A DNA stretch of 64,000 bases from CADEED01 sp036677145. Its GTDB lineage: Bacteria; Pseudomonadota; Gammaproteobacteria; Steroidobacterales; Steroidobacteraceae. Shown here piece after piece: positions 50,859 through 59,635 of this stretch. The position numbers were made by a program, and so were the translations under genes. The stretch covers positions 14,030 to 78,029 of the forward strand of contig JAKFFF010000098.1 of NCBI GenBank assembly GCA_036677145.1, given 5' to 3'. The number at the start of each line of letters is the position of its first letter. The first letter of the stretch is position 1. The notes below the pieces were generated by a model. That model ran no database searches, was not told the origin of the DNA, and saw only the letters and a program-made list of their open reading frames with translations.

Positions 50859-51791
50859 TTACGGCATTTCGTCGATCGGATTTTTACTGACCGGCGGGAA
50901 GACGTGCTCCGCCTTCAGGCCGAACGACAATGCGATCGAACTCGAGATGTAGATGGACGAATACGTGCCGGCGACGATACCGATGAGCAGCGCCTCGGAG
51001 AAGCCGCGTAGCGCCGAGCCTCCGAGCACCAGCAGCGCGACGATGACGATCGAGGTGGTGACCTTGGTCATGATCGTGCGTGACAGAGTCTGGTTGATCG
51101 CCTGGTCGAGCGTTATCGAGGGCTCCTGGCGGCGGTTCTTCTCGAAGTTCTCGCGGATGCGGTCGAACACGATGACCGTGTCGTTGAGCGAGTAACCGAT
51201 GACCGCGAGAATCGCCGCGACGACCGCGAGGTCGAACGGCGTCTGCGTGATCGAGAATACTCCGAGCACGAGGATTGGATCGTGCATCACCGCGAGGATG
51301 GCGCCGACCGACAGGCGCCAGGTGTGGAAGCGCAGGATGATGTAGACGCCGATGAGCACCAGCGTCATCGTCAAGGACCAGATGGCGGCATTACGCAGCT
51401 CATCACCGACCTGCGGACCGACCACTTCCAGCTTCGAGATCTTGACCGACGGATCGATATCCGAAAGCAGCTTCTCGAACTTCGGCCGCAGCTGTTCGGC
51501 GCTTTCACCGGTGGGCGCCAGGCGGATCGCGATGTCGCGCACCGAACCGAAGGTTTGCACCTGAGGTTCGTGATATCCCGCCGCTTCGACGGCCGCACGC
51601 ACCTGATCGACCTGGGCGATCTTCGAGAAGTTAGCCTCGACGCTCACGCCGCCGGTGAAGTCGATCGCGAAGTTCAGGCCCTTCATGTAGAACGACGCGA
51701 ACGACACGATCATGAGAACGGCCGACAGCGTGTACCACACCTTGCGGGTGGCCATGAACGGGAAGTTAGTCTTCTTATGGAAGAATTCCAC
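50859..51791 (-). CDS. secF: Protein translocase subunit SecF
   Basis: The 310-residue inner-membrane protein (E. coli 323), with SecD, uses the proton gradient to pull exported proteins across. Six helices. Signatures: FYMKGLNFAIDFTGGVSVEANFS in the first periplasmic region, LRFHTWRLSVGAILAVMHDPILVLGVFSI, VIGYSLNDTVIVFDRIREN and ALLVLGGSALRGFSEALLIGIVAGTYSSIYIS. The N-terminus begins MEFFHKKTNFPFMATRKVWY. It is 23 bases downstream of secD in the queA-tgt-yajC-secD-secF operon. Confidence 0.98.
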   Translation of the reverse strand: MEFFHKKTNFPFMATRKVWYTLSAVLMIVSFASFYMKGLNFAIDFTGGVSVEANFSKIAQVDQVRAAVEAAGYHEPQVQTFGSVRDIAIRLAPTGESAEQLRPKFEKLLSDIDPSVKISKLEVVGPQVGDELRNAAIWSLTMTLVLIGVYIILRFHTWRLSVGAILAVMHDPILVLGVFSITQTPFDLAVVAAILAVIGYSLNDTVIVFDRIRENFEKNRRQEPSITLDQAINQTLSRTIMTKVTTSIVIVALLVLGGSALRGFSEALLIGIVAGTYSSIYISSSIALSFGLKAEHVFPPVSKNPIDEMP

Positions 51792-51814
51792 GATGTATTA
51801 CCTCGAATTCTGCG

Positions 51815-53683
51815 TCAGCCGATGGGGAGCTTCGCGACCTTGCGCTTGCCGCCGAACATCAGCGTCAAGAGCGCGCGCGAACCCATCAGCGAAGTGAACA
51901 TGGACGTGAGGATGCCGAGCGACAGCACGATGGCGAAGCCCTTGATGGCGCCGGTGCCGAACACGAACAGCACGATACCCGCGATGAGTGTCGTGACGTT
52001 GGAGTCCGCGATGGCCGAGAACGCCTTCTCGAAACCCAGCTTGATCGCCGCCTGCGGCGACACCCCGTTGCGCAATTCCTCGCGGATACGCTCGTAGATC
52101 AGCACGTTCGCGTCGACCGCCATGCCGACGGTGAGGATGATGCCCGCGATGCCCGGCAACGACAGCGCCGTGCCCAGCAACGACAGCAATGCGGTCAACA
52201 GCACCACGTTCGCGAGCAGCACCAGGTTCGCGACGATGCCGAACACGTGGTAGTACAAGATCATGAAGGCGAACAGCGCGCCCATGCCGACCAGCAGCGC
52301 CGTGACACCCTTGCGGATGTTTTCCTTGCCGAGCTGCGGTCCGATGGTCTGTTCGTTCGCGATGGAGATCGGCGCCGTCAGCGCGCCGCCGCGCAACAAC
52401 TGCGACAGGTCGTTCGCCTCCGCCGAGGACAGACCCGTGGTCTGGAACCGGTTGCCGAACACGCCCTGGATCGTGGCCACACTGATGACCTTTTCGTCCT
52501 TGATGTCGCGGGTGACTTCCTTGCCATTCACGTCGACAGTCTCGCGGCGCTGCTCGATGAATATGACGGCCATGGGCTTGCCGAGATTGGCCTTCGTATT
52601 GCGCAGCATTTCCTCGCCGCCCGCGCTGTCGAGCACCACGTCCACCTGCGGGCCCTGCTGGCCGGTGCTCGGCGAGGCATTCAGGAGCTGGTTGCCCGTG
52701 ACGATGATCTCGCGCTTGACCATCACCGGATAACCATCCTTGTGCATGACGATCTTCGCGCCGACCGGCGCGCGGCCGCTGGGCGGAATCGGGCGCGGAT
52801 CGACGAGCCGGTATTCGAGGGTCGCGACCTTGCCGAGCAGATCCTTCACTTCGGCGGAATTCTGCACACCCGGCAACTGCACGACGATGCGGTCGATGCC
52901 CTGCCGCTGCACGATGGGTTCGGAGACGCCGAGTTCGTTGACGCGGTTGCGCAGCGTGGTGATGTTGGACGTGATCGCGAAATCCTGGCGTTCACGGACC
53001 TGCTGCAGGGTCAGCACGCAATCGACCGCGATACCCGTGCCGACGTCGGCGTCGCGGCAGGAGATGTCGGGCTGCGCCTTCTTGAGCGCCGCGCGCACGT
53101 TCGCGCGATCGGCACCCGGAGGCAGCAGCACGCGCAGGCCATTAGGGATGTCCGAATCGACGGTCAGCGTCGAGATGTCGTTGAACGGAATTCCGCCGCT
53201 GCTCAACGCGCGCCGGAAATCCTGCTCGTAGGTGCTCAGCAATTGCGCGACAGCGCCGTTCACGTCGACTTCGTAGAGCAGGTAGAGGCCACCGCGCAGA
53301 TCCAGGCCGAGCGGCATGGCGCGCAGGCCCAGCCAGTTCACCCAACGCGGCGCGCGCGACGCATATGACATCGCGTTGACGTAATCCTTCGTGAGGCCGT
53401 TGGCCGGATCCTTCACGATATCCCGCGCCTTCAATTGCTGGTCGCCGTCCGGGAACCGGGCCATCACGTTCTTGCCATCCAGATAGATGCGGTTGAACGT
53501 GACGTCGTTGGTCTTGAGGACGGTCTGAACCTTCGCGAGCTCGTCGGCGGTCATCGCGGCGCGATCCTTGCGCGCGATCTGCAGTGCGTAGTCGTCGCCG
53601 AAGAAGTTAGGCAGCGCGAAGATCAGCGCTATCAGCAGGACTGCCGAAACGAGGATGTATTTCCAGCGCGGGTACTCGAGCAT
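51815..53683 (-). CDS. secD: Protein translocase subunit SecD
   Basis: The 622-residue inner-membrane RND-like protein (E. coli 615). N-terminal helix WKYILVSAVLLIALIFALPNFFG, a large P1 periplasmic domain with LGLDLRGGLYLLYEVDV (the DLRGG motif), and six-helix core GIAGIILTVGMAVDANVLIYERIREELRNG with the Asp involved in proton coupling, plus ADSNVTTLIAGIVLFVFGTGAIKGFA. Works with SecF and YajC on the SecYEG channel, here serving the many secreted proteins encoded nearby. 9 bases downstream of yajC. Confidence 0.98.
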   Translation of the reverse strand: MLEYPRWKYILVSAVLLIALIFALPNFFGDDYALQIARKDRAAMTADELAKVQTVLKTNDVTFNRIYLDGKNVMARFPDGDQQLKARDIVKDPANGLTKDYVNAMSYASRAPRWVNWLGLRAMPLGLDLRGGLYLLYEVDVNGAVAQLLSTYEQDFRRALSSGGIPFNDISTLTVDSDIPNGLRVLLPPGADRANVRAALKKAQPDISCRDADVGTGIAVDCVLTLQQVRERQDFAITSNITTLRNRVNELGVSEPIVQRQGIDRIVVQLPGVQNSAEVKDLLGKVATLEYRLVDPRPIPPSGRAPVGAKIVMHKDGYPVMVKREIIVTGNQLLNASPSTGQQGPQVDVVLDSAGGEEMLRNTKANLGKPMAVIFIEQRRETVDVNGKEVTRDIKDEKVISVATIQGVFGNRFQTTGLSSAEANDLSQLLRGGALTAPISIANEQTIGPQLGKENIRKGVTALLVGMGALFAFMILYYHVFGIVANLVLLANVVLLTALLSLLGTALSLPGIAGIILTVGMAVDANVLIYERIREELRNGVSPQAAIKLGFEKAFSAIADSNVTTLIAGIVLFVFGTGAIKGFAIVLSLGILTSMFTSLMGSRALLTLMFGGKRKVAKLPIG

Positions 53684-53692
53684 GAATCGTCC

Positions 53693-54025
53693 TCAGGATC
53701 CCTTGATGGTGCCTTTCGGCACGAGCGAGGTGACCTGAAAGCGCTGCACCTTGATACGGACGTTGTCGGCGATCTCAAGCGTGAGGAACTGGTCGCCGAC
53801 TTCGACGATGCGGCCGAGAATTCCACCCGCGGTGACGACTTCATCCCCCGTGGCCAGCTTGCCCAGCATGGCCTGGTGTTCTTTCTGTTTCTTCTGCTGC
53901 GGACGGATGAGCAGGAAATAAAAGATGACGACGAAAACCGCCATCATGATGAGCGGCATGGCGCCGGAGCCGGCCGGGGCACCGCCTGCGGCCTGGGCCA
54001 TGGCGTCGGGGATCAATGAATTCAT
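53693..54025 (-). CDS. yajC: Sec translocon accessory subunit YajC
   Basis: The 110-residue protein (E. coli 110) has one transmembrane helix, MPLIMMAVFVVIFYFLLIRPQQKKQKEHQAML (helix ~23-42), and a small cytoplasmic domain LATGDEVVTAGGILGRIVEVGD to KVQRFQVTSLVPKGTIKGS. It associates with SecDF. It lies between tgt and secD, the conserved order. Confidence 0.97.
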   Translation of the reverse strand: MNSLIPDAMAQAAGGAPAGSGAMPLIMMAVFVVIFYFLLIRPQQKKQKEHQAMLGKLATGDEVVTAGGILGRIVEVGDQFLTLEIADNVRIKVQRFQVTSLVPKGTIKGS

Positions 54026-54102
54026 GGTGTTAACTCACACTTAGTGGACGGGCCACCGCTGCTCGGGGCGGCGGGGCCGCGTATTTTGGCCGAAAAATAA
54101 AT

Positions 54103-55260
54103 CTATGCCACAACGACGTGCGGCGAATCGGCCGGACTCGGGCAGTAATCGCGTATCACCCCCTCCAGCGAGCCGGATTCGATGCCGGCGCGCAGGCGGC
54201 GCATGAGCTCCAGGTAGTAGTGCAGGTTGTGGAGCGTATTGAGCCGCGCCCCCAGGATTTCGTTGCACTTGTCGAGGTGCCGCAGGTAGGCGCGCGAGTA
54301 ATTGCGGCAGGTATAGCAGCCGCAGGCGGGATCCAGCGGACCGGTGTCCGCCTGGTGCGCGGCATTGCGAATGTTGATCACCCCTTGCGAGGTGAACAGG
54401 TGACCGTTGCGGGCGTGCCGCGTCGGCATCACGCAGTCGAACATGTCGATGCCACGCAGCACCGCGGCGATGATGTCCTGGGGACGGCCCACACCCATCA
54501 GATAACGCGGCCGGTCGGCCGGCATGTGCGGCACGAGGCCTTCGAGAATGCGCAGACGGTCTTCCTCGGGCTCACCGACGGCAAGTCCCCCGACCGCGAA
54601 GCCCTTCCACGACAGGCGCGACAACGTCTCCAGCGACGCGAGGCGCAATGGCAGATGCATGCCGCCCTGCACGATGGCAAACAACTCCCCGGGCGGCACT
54701 TCGTTCGAAGCAGCGCCGCGGTAGTAGTGCGCGTGACTGCGTGCGGCCCAGCGCATCGAGCGCTCCATCGAATCGCGCGCCTGCTGTTCGGTTGCCGGGT
54801 ACGGCGTGCAGTCATCCAGTGCCATCGCGATGTCGGAGCCGAGCGCGAGCTGCGTATCCATCGAATCTTCGGGCGTCAGGCGCACCGCGCTGCCGTCGAT
54901 CGGCGAGCGGAATTGCACACCCTCTTCCGTGATCTTGCGCAGGCTCTCGAGACTGAAAACCTGGAAGCCGCCCGAGTCCGTGAGGATCGGCTTCCGCCAG
55001 TGCATGAAGCCATGCAGTCCGCCATGCGCGCGCATGATTTCATTGCCGGGCCGCAACATGAGGTGAAACGTGTTGCCGAGCACGATGTCGGCGCCGAGGC
55101 CGACGAGTTCCTCGGGCGTCATCGCCTTGACCGTGCCGTACGTGCCGACCGGCATGAACGCCGGTGTCTCGACCGTGCCGTGCGCGAGTTCGAGGCGGCC
55201 GCGGCGCGCGACGCCGGATCCTCCGGTCAACGAGGCTAACAAAGTGAATCGGGCTGTCAT
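54103..55260 (-). CDS. tgt: Queuine tRNA-ribosyltransferase
   Basis: The 385-residue TIM-barrel enzyme (E. coli 375) swaps guanine-34 for preQ1 in tRNAs with GUN anticodons. GNTFHLMLRPG, ILTDSGGFQVFSL (catalytic Asp), ALDDCTPYPATEQQARDSMERS, the nucleophile region GIDMFDCVMPTRHARNGHLFT and the zinc site CGCYTCRNYSRAYLRHL with a later His are all present. Its ATG overlaps the queA stop. Tail after FAVG-like core ends SPADSPHVVVA. Confidence 0.98.
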   Translation of the reverse strand: MTARFTLLASLTGGSGVARRGRLELAHGTVETPAFMPVGTYGTVKAMTPEELVGLGADIVLGNTFHLMLRPGNEIMRAHGGLHGFMHWRKPILTDSGGFQVFSLESLRKITEEGVQFRSPIDGSAVRLTPEDSMDTQLALGSDIAMALDDCTPYPATEQQARDSMERSMRWAARSHAHYYRGAASNEVPPGELFAIVQGGMHLPLRLASLETLSRLSWKGFAVGGLAVGEPEEDRLRILEGLVPHMPADRPRYLMGVGRPQDIIAAVLRGIDMFDCVMPTRHARNGHLFTSQGVINIRNAAHQADTGPLDPACGCYTCRNYSRAYLRHLDKCNEILGARLNTLHNLHYYLELMRRLRAGIESGSLEGVIRDYCPSPADSPHVVVA

Positions 55261-56291
55261 TCGGCGCGCGCGCCGGGAGCGGGGGTCACGAACATGGCGT
55301 CACCGTAACTGAAAAACCGGTACTGCGCGTCGACCGCGTGCGCGTACGCGGCGAGCACCGCCTCGCGGCGCGCGAAGGCGCTCACCAGCATCAGCAGTGT
55401 GGATTCGGGCAGGTGGAAATTCGTGACCATCGCATCGACCACGCGGAACTTGAATCCCGGGACTATGAACAGTGACGAATCACCGATGTACGGCGCGAGT
55501 ACACCGGCGCCCGCCGCGCTTTCCAGCGCGCGCACCACCGTCGTTCCCACCGCGATCACGCGCGACCCGCGCGCCTGCGCGGCGGCCACCGCCGCGCAGG
55601 CCGCCTCGCTCACTTCGACGAACTCGGCATGCATCACGTGCGCGCCGACCGCATCGGTGCGCACCGGCTGAAAAGTCCCGGCGCCCACGTGCAGCGTGAC
55701 GAAGGCGCGCTCGACACCACGCGCATCGAGCGCGGCCAGCAACTCGTCGTCGAAATGCAGGCTCGCGGTCGGCGCCGCCACCGCGCCGCGCTTGCGCGCG
55801 AACAGGCTCTGGTAACGCGTGCTGTCGGCCGCGTCCGGCTCGCGCCGGATGTATGGCGGCAGCGGCATCTGCCCATATCGCTCGAAGAACGTGAGCGGCA
55901 CTTCGGGTAGTTCGATCACCCACAGGTCGCCGCGTTTCTCGATCACGCGGATCGGGCCGCCGCGGCTGGTGAGCTGCATCGCGGGCTTGAGCGGCTTGCT
56001 GGCGCGCGCATGCACCAGGGCCTGCGCGCCGCCCAGCGGCCGCTCGAGCAAGAGCTCGACCTTGCCGCCGGACTCCTTGAGTGCGAACAGGCGCGCCGGG
56101 ATCACGCGCGTGTCGTTGAAGACCAGCAAGTCGCCCGGCTCGACGAGTTGCGGAAGATCGCGGAATTGCCGGTCGGCCAGAGCGCCGCTTACGCCGTCGA
56201 GGGTGAGCAGCCGGCTCGCCGAACGCTCGGCGAGCGGTTGCTGGGCGATCAGGTCTTCGGGAAGTTCGTAGTGAAAGTCGGCGCGGCGCAC
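55257..56291 (-). CDS. queA: S-adenosylmethionine:tRNA ribosyltransferase-isomerase
   Basis: The 344-residue enzyme adds the cyclopentenediol-type group to preQ1 in tRNA, making epoxyqueuosine. Typical start MRRADFHYELPEDLIAQQPLAERSASRLL, then FNDTRVIPARLFALKESGGKVELLLERPL, APTASLHFDDELL and FVTLHVGAGTFQPVRTD, TNFHLPESTLLMLVSAFA. Length matches E. coli (356). First gene of the queA-tgt-yajC-secDF operon, coupled to tgt by ATGA. Confidence 0.97.
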   Translation of the reverse strand: MRRADFHYELPEDLIAQQPLAERSASRLLTLDGVSGALADRQFRDLPQLVEPGDLLVFNDTRVIPARLFALKESGGKVELLLERPLGGAQALVHARASKPLKPAMQLTSRGGPIRVIEKRGDLWVIELPEVPLTFFERYGQMPLPPYIRREPDAADSTRYQSLFARKRGAVAAPTASLHFDDELLAALDARGVERAFVTLHVGAGTFQPVRTDAVGAHVMHAEFVEVSEAACAAVAAAQARGSRVIAVGTTVVRALESAAGAGVLAPYIGDSSLFIVPGFKFRVVDAMVTNFHLPESTLLMLVSAFARREAVLAAYAHAVDAQYRFFSYGDAMFVTPAPGARAE

Positions 56292-56324
56292 GGCGGCAAG
56301 TCTACCGCCGTGGCCGCCGACGTT

Positions 56325-57347
56325 TTACATGTCGGTGCCCGCTCCACCGGGCACAACCGGAACCGGCGGCGCCGGAGGTACCGCCATCTCGAAATGATCC
56401 ATCGGTTCTGGTCGATCGGGCATAGTGACCGCGAGCGTGAGCGTCTTACGCTGCCTCAACACACCAAGATTCAGTTTTTCACCCGGCTTGTAGGATCGGA
56501 GGATGCGCAGCGCGTGCGCGCCATCGGCGGGCTTGCGTCCGTCGATCGTCTGGATCACATCACCTTCCTCGAGCTTGAACGCGTCGTTCTGCGGCGCCTG
56601 CACGACGAGGACGCCCGAATCGGTACCGAAATACGCGCCGAGCTTCGGCGTGATGCTCGCGAGCTCGAGGCCACCGAACTCACCGGGAAAGAACCCGCGG
56701 AACTGCTGGATCATCGGCAGCGCAGAGAATCCGCCGGACATCGGGGCATCGGGACCGGGCCGGCCATGGAAGCCGAATACGCGATTGCCCGCGAACGCGA
56801 ACGGCCGCGCGACCACCACGTAGTCGTGTTTCTTGCCATTGCGCAGGACCACCAGCTTCACCTTCTGGTCGGGCTTCACGTTGCGCATTTCGTCGACCAC
56901 CGCGCGCCCCGCGTTTTCGCCGCCGATCTTCTTGCCGTCGAGCGCGATGATGACGTCGCCATCCTTGATGCCGGCCTCTTCGGCCGGACCGCCGGGGCTC
57001 ACGCCCATCACCCGCGCGCCGTCCTTGTCGCCGTCGATCTGCACACCGAGCATCGCGCGGCGCGGTCCGCCGCGCTCGATGAAGACCGCGCGGCGCTCAG
57101 GTCCACCGCCGAGCTGCATGGAAAGTTCGGCGACTTCACTCGCGGCCTGGTCGAGGCGCGCACGCGCCTCCTCGAGCTGCGCGCGCGTCTTTGCTTCGTC
57201 GGCCTCGAGCTTCGCGGTGTCGCGCTGCAGGTCGGCCACTTCGGCATTCTTGCCGCCGCGCTTCGCGGCCCCGGCCGCATCCGGTGGCGTCTGCGCGAGC
57301 GCCGCCGCGCCCAGGGTCAGCAAACAAACAAACATCAGTTGTTTCAT
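56325..57347 (-). CDS. Secreted coiled-coil protein with two PDZ domains
   Basis: The 340-residue protein has a signal peptide (KQLMFVCLLTLGAAALAQ, cleavage near 18). A coiled coil occupies ~35-80 (EVADLQRDTAKLEADEAKTR). PDZ 1 is near 90-175 (RAMLGVQIDGD, PGGPAEEAGIKDGDVIIALDGKKI) and PDZ 2 near 235-310 (GAYFGTDSGVLVVQAPQND, LEEGDVIQTIDGRKP). There is no protease domain, so it is probably a periplasmic binding or scaffold protein. It lies 34 bases downstream of the anti-sigma-like gene, suggesting it belongs to the ECF sigma cassette. Confidence 0.85.
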   Translation of the reverse strand: MKQLMFVCLLTLGAAALAQTPPDAAGAAKRGGKNAEVADLQRDTAKLEADEAKTRAQLEEARARLDQAASEVAELSMQLGGGPERRAVFIERGGPRRAMLGVQIDGDKDGARVMGVSPGGPAEEAGIKDGDVIIALDGKKIGGENAGRAVVDEMRNVKPDQKVKLVVLRNGKKHDYVVVARPFAFAGNRVFGFHGRPGPDAPMSGGFSALPMIQQFRGFFPGEFGGLELASITPKLGAYFGTDSGVLVVQAPQNDAFKLEEGDVIQTIDGRKPADGAHALRILRSYKPGEKLNLGVLRQRKTLTLAVTMPDRPEPMDHFEMAVPPAPPVPVVPGGAGTDM

Positions 57348-57381
57348 GAACGTCTCCAGAACTCCGTCAGAATTTTCCCGG

Positions 57382-57876
57382 TCAGAGATTCGCGCTCAGC
57401 ATTTCCGCGTAGCGCACCCGGGCATACGAATCGATCAGCTCGGCGCGGGTGCGCTCGAGCCGGGCCACGTCGGCCGGTCCCGCACGCAGGCGCGCATCGT
57501 TCAGCGCGTCGTCGATGCTCGCGATGTGATCCTCGAGCGCGGCGACGGGTAGATAGGTATCGGCGCGCACGATGCGCGGCTGCGGCAAAACCCGCGGCGC
57601 GGATTCCGGCGTCGCATTCGCGGCAACCGGGCTCGCATCCAGCGGCCCGAAGCGCCAGACACTCAGGCTCACCAGCGCAATGGCGAGCGCGCCGGCCAGG
57701 CCACGCGCGAGTGCGTGGCTGCGGCGCGCGCGCACCTGCCGCGCGGCGTGCCGGCCGAGCATGGTGTCGTAGTCGAAACCCGGCGAGGCCGGGCCCGCGC
57801 TCGCGTCCAGCCTGCGCAGTCGCGCGGCGATTTCCAGGTCGCGGGTGTCCGCCATTTCCATCGAACTCGGTGCCAT
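57382..57876 (-). CDS. Single-span membrane protein, likely partner (anti-sigma-like) of the ECF sigma factor
   Basis: The 164-residue protein starts at ATG 57876, 5 bases after the sigma gene's stop, with GGAG in the sigma 3' end. The N-terminal cytoplasmic part is MADTRDLEIAARLRRLDASAGP, then LARGLAGALAIALVSLSVWRF as one transmembrane helix (~72-92), then a periplasmic helical part VAALEDHIASIDDALNDARLRAGPADVARLERTRAEL. There is no HxxxCxxC zinc anti-sigma motif. Its role as sigma regulator is inferred from position and topology. Confidence 0.7.
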   Translation of the reverse strand: MAPSSMEMADTRDLEIAARLRRLDASAGPASPGFDYDTMLGRHAARQVRARRSHALARGLAGALAIALVSLSVWRFGPLDASPVAANATPESAPRVLPQPRIVRADTYLPVAALEDHIASIDDALNDARLRAGPADVARLERTRAELIDSYARVRYAEMLSANL

Positions 57877-57881
57877 CTGAA

Positions 57882-58463
57882 TCACTCCTTCACGGTCGCG
57901 CAGGCCACGGCGGCCACGGGCGCAGACAGGTCGTCGCGCAGGCGCGCATGGCCGCGCGCCAGCTGCGACTTGGAAAAACTCACGGTGCGCTCGAAGGAGC
58001 GCGCGATTTCCTCGTGCGACCAGCCTTCGACGTCGTACAGCCACACCACCGCGCGCGTGACCGGCGAAAGGCGCGCGAATGCGCGATCGAGGTCGATGAG
58101 ATCGCTGGCGCGTCCTTCGGGCTCCACCGGCAGCAGCGCGGCCGGATCGGAGAACGATTCGAGCGCGACCCGCGCGCGCTGCCAGGGCGACCGGAAAGCC
58201 ATGAGACAGCGGCTGACGGCAATACTGCGCACCCAGACCCCGAACGGCGCCTCGCCACGGAAATCGTCCAGGTGCTCGAACATTGCGATCAACGTGTCCT
58301 GCAACAGGTCCTCGGCGAGCTGCCGGTGGGCCACGAGACGGCGAATGATGGCGAGCGTCGCCGGCGCGAGGCGCTCGAACAGCGCACCCCGCGCGCCGCG
58401 GTCACCTGCCCGCGCGGCGGCGAGCAGTTCGGACGGGATTTCGATTTCGGCGAGTCTTTGCAT
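57882..58463 (-). CDS. ECF-type RNA polymerase sigma factor
   Basis: The 193-residue protein starts at ATG 58463 (a longer in-frame start at 58514 is possible). Region 2: ALFERLAPATLAIIRRLVAHRQLAEDLLQDTLIAMFEHLDDFRG (LAEDLLQDT is the sigma2 core) and APFGVWVRSIAVSRCLMAF. Region 4: FARLSPVTRAVVWLYDVEGWSHEEIARSFERTVSFSKSQLARGHARLRDDL, a sigma4 helix-turn-helix. It would direct a small regulon, probably including its own cassette with the membrane partner and PDZ protein. Confidence 0.93.
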   Translation of the reverse strand: MQRLAEIEIPSELLAAARAGDRGARGALFERLAPATLAIIRRLVAHRQLAEDLLQDTLIAMFEHLDDFRGEAPFGVWVRSIAVSRCLMAFRSPWQRARVALESFSDPAALLPVEPEGRASDLIDLDRAFARLSPVTRAVVWLYDVEGWSHEEIARSFERTVSFSKSQLARGHARLRDDLSAPVAAVACATVKE

Positions 58464-58533
58464 GGCTCGTATGTCCAGATGCCCGTCCCGCGCGAAAGGT
58501 CGCAATGCTGGCAAGGAGGCCCCCGACTTGCCC

Positions 58534-58539
58534 TATACT
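58534..58539 (+). promoter_or_regulatory. -10 element of the tRNA-Leu promoter
   Basis: TATACT, 11 bases before the tRNA 5' end, followed by a GC-only discriminator (GCCGGCCCCGC), typical of stringently controlled stable RNA promoters. A CTGGCA at 58508-58513 may be a -35, at long spacing. Confidence 0.55.
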
Positions 58540-58550
58540 GCCGGCCCCGC

Positions 58551-58638
58551 GCCGGGATGGCGGAACTGGTAGACGCGGCGGACTCAAAATCCGTTGCCCT
58601 AAAAAGGCGTGTGGGTTCGATTCCCTCTCCCGGCACCA
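58551..58638 (+). tRNA. tRNA-Leu (anticodon CAA)
   Basis: An 88-nt class-II tRNA. Acceptor GCCGGGA (58551-58557) pairs with TCCCGGC (58628-58634), followed by discriminator A and an encoded CCA (58636-58638). The anticodon loop CTCAAAA between CGGA and TCCG gives anticodon CAA, reading UUG. The D-arm TGGTAGAC, long variable arm TTGCCCTAAAAAGGCGT and T-loop GGTTCGATTCC are present. Confidence 0.97.
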
Positions 58639-58646
58639 CCTACTAA

Positions 58647-59183
58647 ATGAATTTTTGCAGCAATTGTGGCTCTCGAGTCGTCGTCAAAGTTCCGGACGGC
58701 GACTTCCTTCCGCGCCACGTCTGCGATGCCTGCGGGACCATTCATTACTTGAACCCGAAGGTCGTGGTCGGCTCGGTACCCGAATACCAGGGCCGCATCC
58801 TGATCTGCAAACGCGGCATCGAGCCGCGCATCGGATACTGGACGATTCCCGCGGGGTTCATGGAAAACGACGAGACGCTCGAAGCGGGCGCGGCGCGCGA
58901 GGCACGCGAAGAAGCGCGCATCGAGGTCGAGATCGGCAGTCTGCTGCTGCTTGCGAACGTCACCTCCGCCCGGCAGGTGCACGTTTTTTTCCGTTCGCGG
59001 ATGCTTTCACCCGAATTCGGCGTCACGCATGAGAGCCTGGAAGTGAAGCTGGTGCCGCCCGAGGAAATCCCTTGGGCCGATCTTGCGTTCCCGAGCACCG
59101 AATATGCGTTGCGCCGCTACGTCGAAGACCGCGCCAAGGGCGTCGAAGTCCATCATGTCGCCGAGATGCAGCGCCGTTTCTAG
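58647..59183 (+). CDS. NUDIX hydrolase with N-terminal zinc ribbon
   Basis: The 178-residue protein starts 8 bases after the tRNA CCA. A zinc ribbon has cysteines C4, C7, C26 and C29 (FCSNCGS, HVCDACG). The NUDIX box is visible as GFMENDETLEAGAAREAREEA with the REAREEA core near 85, following YWTIPA. The group is like NudC/ADP-ribose pyrophosphatase proteins (zinc ribbon plus NUDIX, shorter than NudC's 257 residues). It hydrolyses a nucleoside-diphosphate-linked compound, exact one unknown. Confidence 0.92.
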   Translation: MNFCSNCGSRVVVKVPDGDFLPRHVCDACGTIHYLNPKVVVGSVPEYQGRILICKRGIEPRIGYWTIPAGFMENDETLEAGAAREAREEARIEVEIGSLLLLANVTSARQVHVFFRSRMLSPEFGVTHESLEVKLVPPEEIPWADLAFPSTEYALRRYVEDRAKGVEVHHVAEMQRRF

Positions 59184-59287
59184 CCTTTTTTCATGGGCCT
59201 TTTCTTCTTTGGGCGCCGTTCGGGCAGAATAGCGGCCCCGCGAAATCCGCGGCGTTTCTTCTTTCCAAGTTTTGGGGATCTGATCGA

Positions 59288-59611
59288 ATGGCGTTCGTGG
59301 TCACGGAAGCGTGCATCAAGTGCAAATACACCGACTGCGTGGAGGTGTGTCCGGTCGACTGTTTCCACGAGGGTCCGAACTTCCTCGTGATCGATCCGGA
59401 TGAGTGCATCGACTGCACGCTGTGCGAGCCGGAATGCCCGGTCGAGGCGATCTTCTCCGAAGATGAAGTGCCCGCCGGCCAGGAAGAGTTCAAGAAGATC
59501 AATGCCGACCTCGCGAAGAAGTGGCCGGTGATCACCGAGAAGAAGCCCGCCCCGCCCGACGCCAAGCAATGGGAAGGCGTGGCGGAAAAGAAGAAGCTGC
59601 TCGAAACCTGA
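59288..59611 (+). CDS. fdxA: 7Fe ferredoxin
   Basis: The 107-residue ferredoxin starts MAFVVTEACIKCKYTDC. Nine cysteines (9, 12, 17, 21, 25, 40, 43, 46, 50) fit one 3Fe-4S and one 4Fe-4S cluster, as in FdxA of Azotobacter and Pseudomonas, with ECIDCTLCEPECPVEAI as second motif and the typical long C-terminal tail (FKKINADLAKKWPVIT). Start chosen at ATG 59288; the frame is open further upstream but unconserved. An A/T-rich stretch and a short CCGCG/CGCGG hairpin precede it. Confidence 0.95.
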   Translation: MAFVVTEACIKCKYTDCVEVCPVDCFHEGPNFLVIDPDECIDCTLCEPECPVEAIFSEDEVPAGQEEFKKINADLAKKWPVITEKKPAPPDAKQWEGVAEKKKLLET

Positions 59612-59635
59612 GCGCTCGCGGCTCGCCCGCGTTGA

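Noticed and set aside
56010..58646. 878-codon plus-strand frame across queA to the tRNA
   Set aside because: It runs antisense through four real genes and into the tRNA; no conserved motif.
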